This document shows positions 1 through 7,877 of a DNA stretch of 64,000 nt, one piece after another (the first letter of the stretch is position 1; each line of letters begins with the position of its first letter). The stretch is from Streptomyces sp. NRRL S-37 (GTDB lineage Bacteria; Actinomycetota; Actinomycetes; Streptomycetales; Streptomycetaceae), in assembly GCF_000721605.1 (NCBI RefSeq), contig NZ_JOIZ01000021.1, positions 124,001 to 188,000 of the forward strand, written 5' to 3'. The notes beneath the pieces are model-generated. The model was given only the letters and a program-made list of their open reading frames with translations, was not told the DNA's origin and made no database searches. The position numbers were made by a program, and so were the translations under genes.

Positions 1-1
1 C

Positions 2-895
2 CTGACCTTCGCCCTCGGCGCCGTCCTCTCCCTGGTCATCCTCCTCGTACGCCGGCACGTCCCGGAGAGCCCGCGCTGGCTGCTGATCCACGGCCGTGAC
101 GAGGAGGCGGAACGCATCGTCGGTGACATCGAGCGCCGGGTCGAGGCCGAGCGGAACGAGCCGCTGTCCGACGTCGAGGACGAGCTGACGATCCACCAGC
201 GCGAGAACGTCACGTTCACCGAGATCGCCCGCACCGTCTTCGCCAAGTACCGCAAGCGCTCCGTCCTCGGCTTCTCCCTCTTCATCGGCCAGGCGTTCCT
301 CTACAACGCCATCACCTTCGGCTTCGGCGCGATCCTGACCACGTTCTTCGACGTCCCGTCCGGCAGTACCGGCTACTACTTCGCCGTCATCGCGGCCGGC
401 AACTTCCTGGGTCCGCTGCTGCTCGGCAGGCTCTTCGACACGGTCGGCCGCCGGGTGATGATCTCCGGCACGTATCTGCTCTCGGGCCTGCTCCTTTTCG
501 GGACGGCCTGGCTGTTCGACCGTGGCTCGCTCAGCGCCACCACGATGACGGCCTGCTGGTGCGCGGTCCTGTTCTTCGCCTCGGCCGGCGCGTCCAGCGC
601 CTACCTGACGGTCTCCGAGGTCTTCCCGATGGAGACCCGGGCCATGTCCATCGCCTTCTTCTACGCCCTCGGCACCGCCGCCGGCGGCATCAGCGGCCCC
701 CTGCTGTTCGCGAAGCTCACGGAGTCGGGCGTGGTCGGCGACACGGTCCTGGCCTTCCAGATCGGTGCAGGGCTGATGTGCGCGGCGGGCCTGGTCGCCG
801 TGTTCCTCGCGGTGAAGGCGGAAGGCCGCTCCCTGGAGGACATCGCGGCCCCGCTGTCGGCGGCCGGGGCGAAGGCGGGGGCGGCGGGAAGCTGA
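2..895 (+). CDS. MFS sugar-porter-type transporter, 5'-truncated by window edge
   Basis: This is the C-terminal 297 residues of a major facilitator superfamily permease; the start lies outside the window. Family hallmarks are visible: PESPRWL after the sixth membrane segment, a charged loop, a GRLFDTVGRR motif of the G-R-x-x-D-x-x-G-R-R type between segments, and SEVFPMETRA, equivalent to the PExxPxxxR motif of sugar porters. At least six hydrophobic segments follow the loop. It should act in the cytoplasmic membrane as a proton-coupled importer, probably of a sugar, polyol or aromatic acid; the substrate cannot be told. The reading frame is intact to TGA at 893-895. Confidence 0.9.
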   Translation: MTFALGAVLSLVILLVRRHVPESPRWLLIHGRDEEAERIVGDIERRVEAERNEPLSDVEDELTIHQRENVTFTEIARTVFAKYRKRSVLGFSLFIGQAFLYNAITFGFGAILTTFFDVPSGSTGYYFAVIAAGNFLGPLLLGRLFDTVGRRVMISGTYLLSGLLLFGTAWLFDRGSLSATTMTACWCAVLFFASAGASSAYLTVSEVFPMETRAMSIAFFYALGTAAGGISGPLLFAKLTESGVVGDTVLAFQIGAGLMCAAGLVAVFLAVKAEGRSLEDIAAPLSAAGAKAGAAGS

Positions 896-1107
896 CCGGG
901 CCGCGGGGCCGCGGCGGGACCCTTGTCGGACACCGGACGGCGACATCAGGCCACTGGTCTTTGAAAGTGCAACTACCCCCTTGTTCGAGGATCGTCACAC
1001 GGGTGACACTCGCTGACGGCGGCCGGCCCCCTCGGCCCGGTGGTCCGGGCCGGCGGGAACGCCGTACCGCCTCGTGCGTCCCCATGCCCTCGATCATGGA
1101 GGTACCG

Positions 1108-1548
1108 ATGAAAACAAGCCGTCGCGGGGCCGGATTACTCCTCGGTCTGTCCTCGGCCCTGACGTTCTCTCTCCTCGGCGCGTCCCCGGCGTCCGCCTCG
1201 ACCTCGACGTGGACGCTGGAGGCCGAGGGGCAGGAGTTGTGTGTCCGTGGTGGGTTCTCATGGACGTACGCCTTGTCCCCGGTGTCCGGAAGCTGGTCGA
1301 AACCCATCACGACCGGCATCCGCAACCTGCCGGGCAAGTCCTCCGCCAACCTGGGCCGTCAGATCATCCCCCCGGGCACGAACGAACGTGACCCCGCTGA
1401 CGGCAGCCTGCCCGTCAACGGCTACGTCTTCTTCTCCCTGGGGCTGGCGCCGGGCGGTGAGTACACCGCCGAGATCTACGCCACCGACGGCGAGCGGACC
1501 GAGACCGACCAGCTGAAGATCGTCTACCAGGACGAGTACTGCCAGTAG
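1108..1548 (+). CDS. small secreted protein of unknown function
   Basis: The 146-residue product begins with a typical Sec signal peptide: KTSRR, a hydrophobic stretch, then ASPASAS as a likely signal peptidase site near residue 30. The mature part is about 115 residues, rich in Gly, Ser and Thr, with two cysteines far apart (about residues 41 and 145) that could form one disulfide, and a beta-rich pattern ending in YQDEYCQ. I do not recognise a family. GGAGG at 1098-1102 lies 5 nt before the ATG and decides the start; the same frame is open far upstream but without a ribosome site. Confidence 0.8.
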   Translation: MKTSRRGAGLLLGLSSALTFSLLGASPASASTSTWTLEAEGQELCVRGGFSWTYALSPVSGSWSKPITTGIRNLPGKSSANLGRQIIPPGTNERDPADGSLPVNGYVFFSLGLAPGGEYTAEIYATDGERTETDQLKIVYQDEYCQ

Positions 1549-1573
1549 GCCCCGCGGAACGATCCTGAGCCAT

Positions 1574-1587
1574 GGTGCCCGGGCACC
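1574..1587. terminator. 14-bp perfect palindrome after the secreted-protein gene
   Basis: GGTGCCCGGGCACC is self-complementary and lies 26 nt after the stop codon at 1548. It could fold as a short hairpin terminator; there is no T-tract. Confidence 0.35.
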
Positions 1588-1592
1588 CGGTC

Positions 1593-1640
1593 CGTCGGCC
1601 GGTCAGCCCGTCGGCCGGTCAGCCCGTCGGCCGGCCGGCC
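1593..1640. repeat. 16-bp tandem repeat, nearly three copies
   Basis: The unit CGTCGGCCGGTCAGCC occurs at 1593-1608 and 1609-1624 without a mismatch, and a third copy starting at 1625 matches for its first eight bases and then degenerates. It sits between convergent genes and has no evident function. Confidence 0.75.
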
Positions 1641-1689
1641 CGGGCATCATGGCGCGGTCGCCGGAACACCGTCGCGCGGCCGCCCTCCC

Positions 1690-1998
1690 TCAGCCCCGTC
1701 CCCGCCGGTCCGCCACCGCCCACGAGGCGAGCGCCACGGCGCCGGCCACCCCGAACACGGCGGGCCAGGCGCCCACCTTCTTCGCCAGCGGGTGCGACCC
1801 GGCGAACGCGGCGACGTACGCCACCGACAGCGCTCCCGCCGCCCGGCCCCCGGCCCGCTCCCGCCACTGCTGCGCGGCGGCGGCCCCGGCGGCGGCGAGG
1901 ACGACCCCGCCGAGCTGCCGCTTCCGGGTCCAGCGGGCCACGCCGTACCCGCCGACGAGTCCGCTCGCGGCCACCACGGAACTGGGAACCTTCGTCAT
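1690..1998 (-). CDS. small membrane protein, conserved-looking, unknown function
   Basis: The 102-residue product has three to four hydrophobic segments (about residues 7-20, 30-42, 54-66 and 80-95) separated by Arg-rich turns such as WTRKRQ and WRERAGGR, so it is a small integral membrane protein with positive-inside loops. No catalytic motif is present. The ATG at 1998 is preceded on the minus strand by a purine-rich region (GGCAGGAGGCAGGC). It is convergent with the secreted-protein gene and divergent from hsp20. Confidence 0.65.
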   Translation of the reverse strand: MTKVPSSVVAASGLVGGYGVARWTRKRQLGGVVLAAAGAAAAQQWRERAGGRAAGALSVAYVAAFAGSHPLAKKVGAWPAVFGVAGAVALASWAVADRRGRG

Positions 1999-2128
1999 GC
2001 CTGCTGCCTCCTGCCACTGCCCCCGGCCCGCCGGGCCGGGGTCGTCCGGACTCCGAGGCTAGCGCTCCCGGAGGCGGTCCCCGCGCCCAGGTCCGCCGCC
2101 ACCCGTGTGACACAACCTGAGTCCAGGC

Positions 2129-2157
2129 TTGTCAACTTTCCTCCACCGAGCTATATA
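2129..2157 (+). promoter_or_regulatory. HrdB-like promoter for hsp20
   Basis: TTGTCA at 2129-2134 and TATATA at 2152-2157 are separated by 17 bp, close to the vegetative consensus and conspicuous in this GC-rich background. Transcription would start about 50 nt before the Hsp20 start. No clear HAIR (HspR) repeat or RheA operator was found beside it. Confidence 0.65.
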
Positions 2158-2214
2158 AGAAGGCAAGACCGTAAGGGCATCGCACCGATGAACCCACGGA
2201 AGGAGATGACCGTG

Positions 2215-2643
2215 ATGCTCATGCGTACCGACCCGTTCCGCGAATTCGACCGACTCGCGCAGCAGGTCTTCGGCGCCACCGCCACCGGCCGCCCCTCGGC
2301 GATGCCGATGGACGCCTACCGGGCGGGGGACGACTTCATCGTCCACTTCGACCTCCCCGGCATCGACCCCGAGACGATCGACCTCGACGTCGAGCGCAAC
2401 GTCCTCAACGTGCGCGCCGAGCGCCGCTCCCCGGCTCCCGAGGGCGCGGAGACCGTGGTCGCCGAGCGGCCCACCGGCACCTTCACCCGCCAGCTCTTCC
2501 TCGGCGACACCCTGGACACGGAGCGCATCGACGCCTCGTACGAGTCCGGTGTCCTGACCCTGCGCATCCCGGTCGCCGAACAGGCCAAGCCGCGCCGCAT
2601 CCAGATCACCGGCGGCGACAGCCGCAAGCAGATCGGCGGCTGA
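2215..2643 (+). CDS. Hsp20/alpha-crystallin small heat shock protein
   Basis: The 142-residue protein is an ATP-independent chaperone that holds unfolding proteins. The alpha-crystallin domain spans about residues 35-130 with the family motif GVLTLRIPV near the end, and the C-terminal tail has the IxI motif (IQI) used in oligomer assembly. The N-terminus [14 protein letters not shown] is typical of actinobacterial Hsp18 proteins. GGAAGGAG at 2198-2205 fits the ATG at 2215; a GTG at 2212 is the alternative. The gene is monocistronic, with a strong promoter at 2129-2157 and a hairpin at 2681-2715. Confidence 0.93.
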   Translation: MLMRTDPFREFDRLAQQVFGATATGRPSAMPMDAYRAGDDFIVHFDLPGIDPETIDLDVERNVLNVRAERRSPAPEGAETVVAERPTGTFTRQLFLGDTLDTERIDASYESGVLTLRIPVAEQAKPRRIQITGGDSRKQIGG

Positions 2644-2680
2644 CCCCCCCTCGCGGGGCCCGCGCACCCCGCCCACCCCA

Positions 2681-2715
2681 CGCGTCCCGCGGACCCGCAC
2701 GGTCCGCGGGACGCG
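2681..2715 (+). terminator. 15-bp hairpin terminator after hsp20
   Basis: CGCGTCCCGCGGACC at 2681-2695 pairs perfectly with 2701-2715 around a 5-nt loop, 38 nt after the hsp20 stop. There is no T-tract, as is usual for Streptomyces terminators. Confidence 0.75.
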
Positions 2716-2823
2716 CCCCCGCGCACATCCGGCCCGCAGGACGGCACATGCCCGGCAAGAACCGGGGCATGCGAGAACCGGAGACCGGGGCACTGGAGAA
2801 CCGGAGAAGGAGAGAAGCACCGG

Positions 2824-3300
2824 ATGACCACGCTGACACCGCAGAAGCCCGCGACCTCGAAGCCGGCCGGAGGCGTCCCGGCCCCGGCCGCAGCGCCCCG
2901 GGACGACAGCTGGCATCGACTGATCGACGCGGTGAAGGAGTCGGGCCAGTACCCGACACGCGCGCAGGCGGAGAGCGTCACCCGGATCGTCCTCTCCGCC
3001 CTCGGCGGTCACGTCGTCGGCGACGAACGCGTCGACCTGGCCCGCGCCCTGCCCGAGGAGGCGGCCAGAGTGATCGCCTCGCAGATCCCGGTGACCCGAG
3101 AGATGACCGCCGCGGAGTTCGTCGACTCGGTGGCCGCCCGTATCGAGGGCGCGACCCCGGCGACCGCCCGCTGGGACGTCAGCTCGGTCCTGAGCGTCCT
3201 GCCCGACCTGGTCGGCGACGCCCTGGTCACCCGCGTCCTGGCCCAGCTGCCGCCGGGCTACGCCCTGCTCTTCGGCCGCGCGGAGCTGTCCCTGGCGTGA
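2824..3300 (+). CDS. DUF2267 domain-containing protein
   Basis: The 158-residue cytoplasmic protein has a Pro/Ala-rich N-terminal tail of about 28 residues, then a helical DUF2267-type domain of two half-repeats: DSWHRLIDAVKESGQY...ALPEEAARVIASQIP and VTREMTAAEFVDSVAARI...VLAQLPPGYALLF. Family members are often encoded near stress genes, in line with hsp20 just upstream, but the biochemical role is not known. The ATG is preceded by GAAGGAGAGAAGC. It is probably transcribed alone, between hairpins at 2681 and 3359. Confidence 0.8.
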   Translation: MTTLTPQKPATSKPAGGVPAPAAAPRDDSWHRLIDAVKESGQYPTRAQAESVTRIVLSALGGHVVGDERVDLARALPEEAARVIASQIPVTREMTAAEFVDSVAARIEGATPATARWDVSSVLSVLPDLVGDALVTRVLAQLPPGYALLFGRAELSLA

Positions 3301-3358
3301 CGGCCGGGCCACGGCCCCTGCATACACCCCCGCACAGCAGAAAACCGCCCGACGTGAC

Positions 3359-3386
3359 CCGGCCCCGGACCCGTGTCCGGGGCCGG
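3359..3386 (+). terminator. 12-bp perfect hairpin terminator
   Basis: CCGGCCCCGGAC at 3359-3370 pairs with 3375-3386 around a 4-nt loop, 58 nt after the DUF2267 gene. Confidence 0.75.
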
Positions 3387-3494
3387 CTCATGTCCGGATC
3401 CCGCCACCGCCCGCAAAACGGTTCGACGCCGCCCCTCCCCACCCGCCACCCTGTGGGCCGGACATCACACCGACCGACCGTCCCCGGAGGACCG

Positions 3495-3869
3495 TTGAAC
3501 CCCACCATCCGCCACATCACCTTCGACTGCACCGGCGACCCCTACGACCTCGCCACGTTCTGGAGCGCGATGCTGGGCAACCCGCTCGCCGACGACGACA
3601 AGCCCGGCGACCCGGAGGCCCTGATCGCGGACCCGTCCGGCGGACCCGGTCTGCTCTTCGTGCGCGTACCGGAGGGCAAGACCGCCAAGAACCGCCTCCA
3701 CTTCGACCTCAGGCCGACCGGCCGCACCCGCGCGGAGGAGGTCGCCCGCGCCATCGGACTCGGCGCCCGTCAACTGGCCGACCACACCCGCCCCGACGGC
3801 GGAGGCTGGGTCACCCTGGCAGATCCCGAGGGAAACGAGTTCTGCGTGGAGCGCGGCGACCTGGACTGA
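3495..3869 (+). CDS. VOC family (glyoxalase-like) protein
   Basis: The 124-residue protein shows the beta-alpha-beta-beta-beta fold pattern of the vicinal oxygen chelate family: IRHITFDCTGDPYDLATFWSAML, GLLFVRVPEGK, RLHFDLRP and WVTLADPEGNEFCVERG. The terminal DPEGNEFCV motif is the most characteristic part. His and Glu residues in HITFD, HFDL and EFCV could bind a metal, but the reaction is unknown. The TTG at 3495 is chosen because GGAGG at 3486-3490 lies 4 nt upstream and the domain begins at once; the upstream extension of the frame has no ribosome site. Confidence 0.82.
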   Translation: MNPTIRHITFDCTGDPYDLATFWSAMLGNPLADDDKPGDPEALIADPSGGPGLLFVRVPEGKTAKNRLHFDLRPTGRTRAEEVARAIGLGARQLADHTRPDGGGWVTLADPEGNEFCVERGDLD

Positions 3870-3890
3870 ACCGGGGGCCCGACGGCCGGA

Positions 3891-3928
3891 GCGTACGTTC
3901 GTACACCCGGGAGTGTACGATCGTACGC
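3891..3928. promoter_or_regulatory. double palindromic operator abutting the acetyltransferase start
   Basis: GCGTACGTTCGTACAC (3891-3906) and GTGTACGATCGTACGC (3913-3928) form a 16-bp inverted repeat with one mismatch and a 6-nt spacer; the right arm contains the perfect palindrome GTACGATCGTAC. The element ends on the base before the ATG at 3929. TACGAT at 3916-3921 can serve as a -10 box with transcription beginning at the ATG. The TetR regulator encoded at 4530 is the obvious candidate to bind here. Confidence 0.7.
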
Positions 3929-4513
3929 ATGCCGACGGACGACTACTTCGCGAACGACCCGCGCACGAATCTGGAGCGCATGCTCGCGGGCGACCTGTAC
4001 ATCGCCGACGACCCGGAGATCGCCCGCCGCCAGCAGCGCGCGATGCGGCTCGCGGCCCGCTACCAGGCCGCCTACCCCGAGAACCCCACCGAGGCGAGGC
4101 CGATCCTGACCGAGCTCCTCGCCTCGGTGGGCGAGGACGTCGAGGTACGCCCCCCGCTGTACGTCGACTACGGCAGCAACATCAGCATCGGCGCCCGTAC
4201 CTTCGTCAACTACAACCTGACCGCCCTGGACGTCGCACGGATCACCATCGGCGAGGACTGCCAGATCGGCCCGAACGTCCAGCTCCTGACGCCCACCCAC
4301 CCGGTGGAGCCCCAGCCCCGCCGGGACAAGCTGGAGGCGGCCCTGCCCATCATCATCGGCGACAACGTCTGGCTCGGCGGCGGCGCGATCATCTGCCCCG
4401 GCGTGACCATCGGCGACAACTCCGTCATCGGCGCCGGCGCGGTGGTCACCAAGGACATCCCCGCGAACGTCGTGGCCGTCGGCAACCCGGCCCGCCCGGT
4501 CCGCACCGTCTGA
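3929..4513 (+). CDS. sugar O-acetyltransferase, maltose/galactoside (LacA/Maa/NodL) type
   Basis: The 194-residue enzyme should transfer acetyl from acetyl-CoA to a sugar hydroxyl. It has the N-terminal helical maltose-acetyltransferase domain (LERMLAGDLYIADDPEI), the catalytic His region TPTHPVEPQPR, and left-handed beta-helix hexapeptide repeats from about residue 70 to the end, closing with GDNVWLGGGAIICPGVTIGDNSVIGAGAVV and NPARPVR. Length is normal for a trimeric family member. No ribosome site precedes the ATG, which directly follows an operator and -10 box, so the mRNA is probably leaderless. A TetR gene follows 16 nt downstream, probably co-transcribed and autoregulatory. Confidence 0.92.
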   Translation: MPTDDYFANDPRTNLERMLAGDLYIADDPEIARRQQRAMRLAARYQAAYPENPTEARPILTELLASVGEDVEVRPPLYVDYGSNISIGARTFVNYNLTALDVARITIGEDCQIGPNVQLLTPTHPVEPQPRRDKLEAALPIIIGDNVWLGGGAIICPGVTIGDNSVIGAGAVVTKDIPANVVAVGNPARPVRTV

Positions 4514-4529
4514 GCCCCGACCGCGAGCC

Positions 4530-5075
4530 ATGGCCACCGGACACACCGACCCCCGCCGCCGCGAGCGCATCCTCGCGGCGGCGCTCGACCTGATCGCCGA
4601 GGAGGGCGTGGCGGGCGTCTCCCACCGCAAGATCGCCGCCCGCGCGCAGGTGCCGCTGGGCTCGATGACGTACCACTTCACCGGCATCGACGACCTGCTG
4701 CTCCAGGCCCTCACCGGCTACGCCGACCACGTGGTGACCCTCTTCGAGCACCACCTCACCGGCGCCACCACCCCCGACCAGGTCCGGGAAGCGGTCACCG
4801 ACCTGATCCACACCCTCTCCGAGGGCCCCCGCCGCGACCTGATCCTCGTCCAGGAGCTCTACACCCTGGCCGCCCGCCACGAGCCGTACCGCGCCCTGTG
4901 CGCCCGCTGGATGCGCCGCAGCCGCACCCTCCTGGAACAGCACTTCGACGCCGCCACGGCCCGCCGACTGGACGCCCTCATCGAGGGCCTGCCCCTCCAC
5001 CAGGCCCTGGACGACACCCCGCCCGACCGCGCACTGACCCGCGAGGCGGTCTCCCGTATCACCGCGGACACGTAA
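4530..5075 (+). CDS. TetR/AcrR family transcriptional regulator
   Basis: The 181-residue protein has an N-terminal TetR helix-turn-helix at about residues 10-55 (RERILAAALDLIAEEGVAGVSHRKIAARAQVPLGSMTYHF) and an all-helical C-terminal ligand and dimerisation domain. It follows the sugar acetyltransferase by 16 nt and probably represses it through the double palindrome at 3891-3928. The inducer is unknown. The start is the ATG at 4530; no strong ribosome site is seen, consistent with coupling to the upstream gene. Confidence 0.9.
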   Translation: MATGHTDPRRRERILAAALDLIAEEGVAGVSHRKIAARAQVPLGSMTYHFTGIDDLLLQALTGYADHVVTLFEHHLTGATTPDQVREAVTDLIHTLSEGPRRDLILVQELYTLAARHEPYRALCARWMRRSRTLLEQHFDAATARRLDALIEGLPLHQALDDTPPDRALTREAVSRITADT

Positions 5076-5141
5076 CCGGCTTCCGGCCCCGGGGGCCGCC
5101 CCCACGGACGAGCCCCCGGGTCCCCAGGCCCCCGGGTCCCG

Positions 5142-5567
5142 TCAGGACGGGAGGGCGCCGAGCTGACGCAGTTGCGTGAAGACGTCGACGACCCCCCGGA
5201 GCTCGGTGATCCGCCCGTCCGCGAAGCGGAAGATGAAGATCTCGCCGTAGACGACGGACTTCCCGGTGGGCGGCAGCCCCCGGTACTCGCCTCGATGGGT
5301 CCCGGTCACCGTGTTCCTGCACACGACCTTGTCCCCCTCCGTGATCGTCTCCTCGACGGCGACATGCAGGTCGGGGAACGCCCGCAGCAGCACCTCCCAC
5401 ACCCGCTTCAGCGCTTCCGCACCCGTCACGCCCATCGGTACCGGCGCGTGGAAGAGCAGGTCGGGCGCGACGAGTTCGTCGACGGCCTTCGCGATGACCT
5501 CCGGATCGCCGCTGTTCACGGCGGAGTGGAAACGGTCGAGCACCGCCGCGTTGCTCGCTTCCGGCAT
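5142..5567 (-). CDS. SnoaL-like / ester cyclase family protein
   Basis: The 141-residue protein is a single NTF2-like cone domain of the SnoaL polyketide cyclase/ester cyclase type: NAAVLDRFHSAVNSGDPEVIAKAVDELVAPDLLFHAPVP, FPDLHVAVEETITEGDKVVCRNTVTGTHRGEYRGLPPTGKSV and IFRFADGRITELRGVVDVF. The G-x-PPTGK-x-V turn is typical of the ester cyclase subgroup. No polyketide genes are near, so the substrate is unknown. The ATG at 5567 is preceded on the minus strand by AGGGGTGAGTCC. It is convergent with the TetR gene. Confidence 0.85.
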   Translation of the reverse strand: MPEASNAAVLDRFHSAVNSGDPEVIAKAVDELVAPDLLFHAPVPMGVTGAEALKRVWEVLLRAFPDLHVAVEETITEGDKVVCRNTVTGTHRGEYRGLPPTGKSVVYGEIFIFRFADGRITELRGVVDVFTQLRQLGALPS

Positions 5568-6007
5568 ACGGACTCACCCCTGTTCTCTGCTGGACACTGC
5601 CTCAGCGATATGACGACACGGCCGCCGCGCATGTGACACGACGCGCGGGACGACACCGGATCGTCCTCCCCGCCGCTGCCCGGCCGTCCTCCCTGTGGGT
5701 GAGCGACGGCTGCCGCACCGGCACACGTCCGGGTGAACGTGTACGCTCCGCGCCGGTGTTCGGCACGGCCCCCCGCAGGGGCCGTGGGCAGCCCTGTCGC
5801 GGGCCACGGAACGTCCGACGGCCGCGCGGAGCCCCGGACGGCCCGTGACGGAGCCGCCGGATCCCCTCGTCCGGCGTCGCTACGATCTGCGCCGCTGTGG
5901 GCCGATGCCTCCGCACTCACCGCCATGCACGCGATCGACCTGCCGTTATGCAGCGATGCAGGCGGCGTGGACGCCCGGCCGTTCCGCACGACCACGGGGA
6001 GAGACAC
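5568..6007. other. gene-free intergenic region between divergent genes
   Basis: No convincing gene is seen in these 440 nt. A 9-bp perfect hairpin, CACGGCCCC at 5764-5772 with GGGGCCGTG at 5778-5786, could terminate or attenuate transcription. A TACGAT at 5881-5886 resembles a -10 box on the + strand but has no good -35. The open frames crossing here have no ribosome sites. Confidence 0.5.
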
Positions 6008-7057
6008 ATGGCGCACGAGCCGGAGGTCCAGGACCAGGGGCGACGGCCGGGGGAGCGGCTGGCGCGACTGCTGCGACGCTGGTGGGAGGAGGCCGGGAGC
6101 ACCGCGCCCGGCGGCACACGGCCCACACAGCAGGCACTGGCCTCGAAACTGGGCATCGACCAGACGACGCTCTCCCGCTACCTCAACCCCAAGCACGCGT
6201 CGACCGCGCCACCGAGGGTGGTGGAGGCGCTCCACACCCACCTGCGCGCCCCGGCGGCGGAGCTGGAGCGGGCACGGGAGCTGTACAGGGCGGTGCTGGA
6301 GGAGAGCAGCGGCCAGGCGGCGGCGGCCGTCGGCAACGTCCCGGAGCCCGCCGGCACGGCCGGTGCCGTGGCCGACGCCGCGGACGGCACGGACGGGCGC
6401 GGCACCCCGGGCCGGCCGGAACGCTCCCGGTGGGTGCTGCCGGCCCTGGTGGCCGCGGTGACGGTACTGGCCTTCATCGCCGGGGCGGTCGTGCGCGACC
6501 AGTACGCCCCCCGCCCCGAGGCCGCGGCCGACAGCGTGGCGGCCGGCGCCGTCCCGGTGAGCGGCGCGCCGCTGGAGTGGCCGCTGCTGAAGAAGCGGAA
6601 GGAGGACCAGTTCACCCCCGGCCGCGCCCTGCAGCACCTGCTGAGGGCGCACGGCTACGAGGTGAGGACGGACGGGTTCTTCGGGGACGAGACCCAGGAG
6701 GCCGTCATGGACTTCCAGCGCAGGAACAACCTGTCGTCCGACGGCAAGGTGGGCAAGGACACCTGGCCCGAACTGGTGATCCCCCTCGGGCGCGGAGCCG
6801 ACGGGCACGCGGTCCTGGCCCTCCAGGAACTCCTGCACAACACGGGCCAGGGCGGCACGGAGGTGTCGGGGAAGTTCACCGCGGCGACCGCCGAGGACCT
6901 GAAGTACTTCCAGCGCCACCACAGCCACCACGGCCTGCGGCCGAGCGGCAGGGCGGACGTCGACACCTGGCTGGCCCTGCTGGTGTTCCAGCGTCCGCCG
7001 TCCGCCGCCCCCACCTACCAGAGCCCCACGAGCCCGCCACCGTCCACACCGGCATGA
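6008..7057 (+). CDS. membrane-spanning protein: cytoplasmic HTH, one TM, two peptidoglycan-binding domains
   Basis: The 349-residue protein combines domains on both sides of the membrane. Residues 38-62 (RPTQQALASKLGIDQTTLSRYLN) form an XRE-like helix-turn-helix, followed by a helical stretch; residues 142-162 are one transmembrane segment; residues 205-258 and 267-327 are two PG_binding_1-type repeats with the F/Y-Q-R and DTW motifs. The C-terminus is Pro-rich. With the N-terminus inside, the two repeats would lie in the wall, so the protein could link wall state to transcription, which is inference. GGGGAGAG before the ATG at 6008 sets the start; an upstream in-frame ATG at 5897 lacks a ribosome site. 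Confidence 0.85.
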   Translation: MAHEPEVQDQGRRPGERLARLLRRWWEEAGSTAPGGTRPTQQALASKLGIDQTTLSRYLNPKHASTAPPRVVEALHTHLRAPAAELERARELYRAVLEESSGQAAAAVGNVPEPAGTAGAVADAADGTDGRGTPGRPERSRWVLPALVAAVTVLAFIAGAVVRDQYAPRPEAAADSVAAGAVPVSGAPLEWPLLKKRKEDQFTPGRALQHLLRAHGYEVRTDGFFGDETQEAVMDFQRRNNLSSDGKVGKDTWPELVIPLGRGADGHAVLALQELLHNTGQGGTEVSGKFTAATAEDLKYFQRHHSHHGLRPSGRADVDTWLALLVFQRPPSAAPTYQSPTSPPPSTPA

Positions 7058-7077
7058 GCGAACCGGGCGGCCCGCCC

Positions 7078-7170
7078 GCGTGAGGCGTCCGCGCGGGGGC
7101 GGGCCGCCCGTGTGAGACGTCGGTACGGGGGCGGGCCGCCCGTGTGAGGGGCCGTACGGACGGGCCGCCC
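7078..7170. repeat. 32-bp tandem repeat, three imperfect copies
   Basis: Copies run 7078-7109, 7110-7141 and 7142-7170 (29 nt). They share the start GYGTGAGR and the end GGGCGGGCCGCCC, with changes in the middle. Each GGGCGGGCCGCCC block is itself nearly palindromic, so the array may act as a composite terminator downstream of the gene ending at 7057. Confidence 0.75.
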
Positions 7171-7195
7171 GCCTACGTGGGAGTCCGTACGGCCC
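7149..7195. terminator. 13-bp hairpin overlapping the tandem repeats
   Basis: GGGCCGTACGGAC at 7149-7161 pairs perfectly with GTCCGTACGGCCC at 7183-7195; the loop is 21 nt. It is probably the terminator of the gene ending at 7057. Confidence 0.55.
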
Positions 7196-7482
7196 GCCCG
7201 CCCGCATGCCGCCCGCCCTCCCGTGCCGCATGATGCGCGACTTGCCCTCCTGGCAGGCATAACCACAGGTCAGGCCCCCTCCCCGCAGGCTGCACGGAGC
7301 CTGCATGGATGCGCCTGTGCAGACCCCCCGGAATGTCTTCCCGCACCCCGTTCCCACGGTCAGTCTGGTTGCTGTGCCCGGCGCTCCCCGGCCACCCCGA
7401 TCCGCCCTCGTCGGCGGACGGCGTGCCCGGGGCGTGGCGCCGGTGCGCTTCCTGACCACTCTCCACCCGAAGGGGTACCTCC

Positions 7483-7833
7483 ATGTCCGCTGTCCGCAAG
7501 TCCGTCATGTCCGCGCTGTCGACGATCGTCCTCGCCGGTGGGCTCGCCTTCGGCACCGCCGGCACGGCGAGCGCCGCCACCTGCCCGTCCACGGCGTCCC
7601 CGAAGATCGACGGCGCGGTCGCCGCATGGTCCCTGAGCTGCGTGAGCGGCGGCGTGCGGGTGTCCGGCTGGCTCGAGGACATCCGCATGGACAACAAGTG
7701 CGCCTTGGTCCGCATCGTCGGCGGCAACGGCGAGTACCGCACGAAGCAGGCATGCGGCTCCGGTGTCCGCGAGCAGTTCGACTTCACCTTCGGCGGGACG
7801 GACTCGGCCCAGGTGCGCCTGGCCATCGCCTGA
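7483..7833 (+). CDS. small secreted cysteine-containing protein
   Basis: The 116-residue product has a clear Sec signal peptide ending in TASA before ATC (cleavage near residue 31). The mature domain, about 85 residues, has four cysteines (CPST, SCVSG, NKCAL, QACGS) that could make two disulfides, and a beta-rich pattern including WSLSCVSGGVRVSGWLEDIR. I do not recognise the family. GAAGGGG lies 8 nt before the ATG. Two strong hairpins follow at once, so it is a single-gene unit. Confidence 0.85.
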   Translation: MSAVRKSVMSALSTIVLAGGLAFGTAGTASAATCPSTASPKIDGAVAAWSLSCVSGGVRVSGWLEDIRMDNKCALVRIVGGNGEYRTKQACGSGVREQFDFTFGGTDSAQVRLAIA

Positions 7834-7838
7834 ACCCC

Positions 7839-7872
7839 GCTCCGGGGCGGGCGGTGACGCCCGCCCCGGAGC
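7839..7872 (+). terminator. 15-bp perfect hairpin terminator
   Basis: GCTCCGGGGCGGGCG at 7839-7853 pairs with 7858-7872 around GTGA, only 5 nt after the stop codon at 7833. Confidence 0.85.
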
Positions 7873-7877
7873 GTCCG

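Larger units (their letters stand above)
7058..7482. other. intergenic region with tandem repeats and hairpins, no gene
   Basis: These 425 nt hold a triple 32-bp tandem repeat (7078-7170), a 13-bp hairpin (7149-7161 with 7183-7195) and a 7-bp hairpin (GCAGGCT 7285-7291 with 7298-7304). The last 150 nt presumably carry the promoter of the secreted-protein gene at 7483, but no clear -35/-10 pair stands out. Confidence 0.5.

Noticed and set aside
7078..7170. CRISPR-like array
   Set aside because: Units are contiguous without spacers, only three copies, and no cas genes are in the window.
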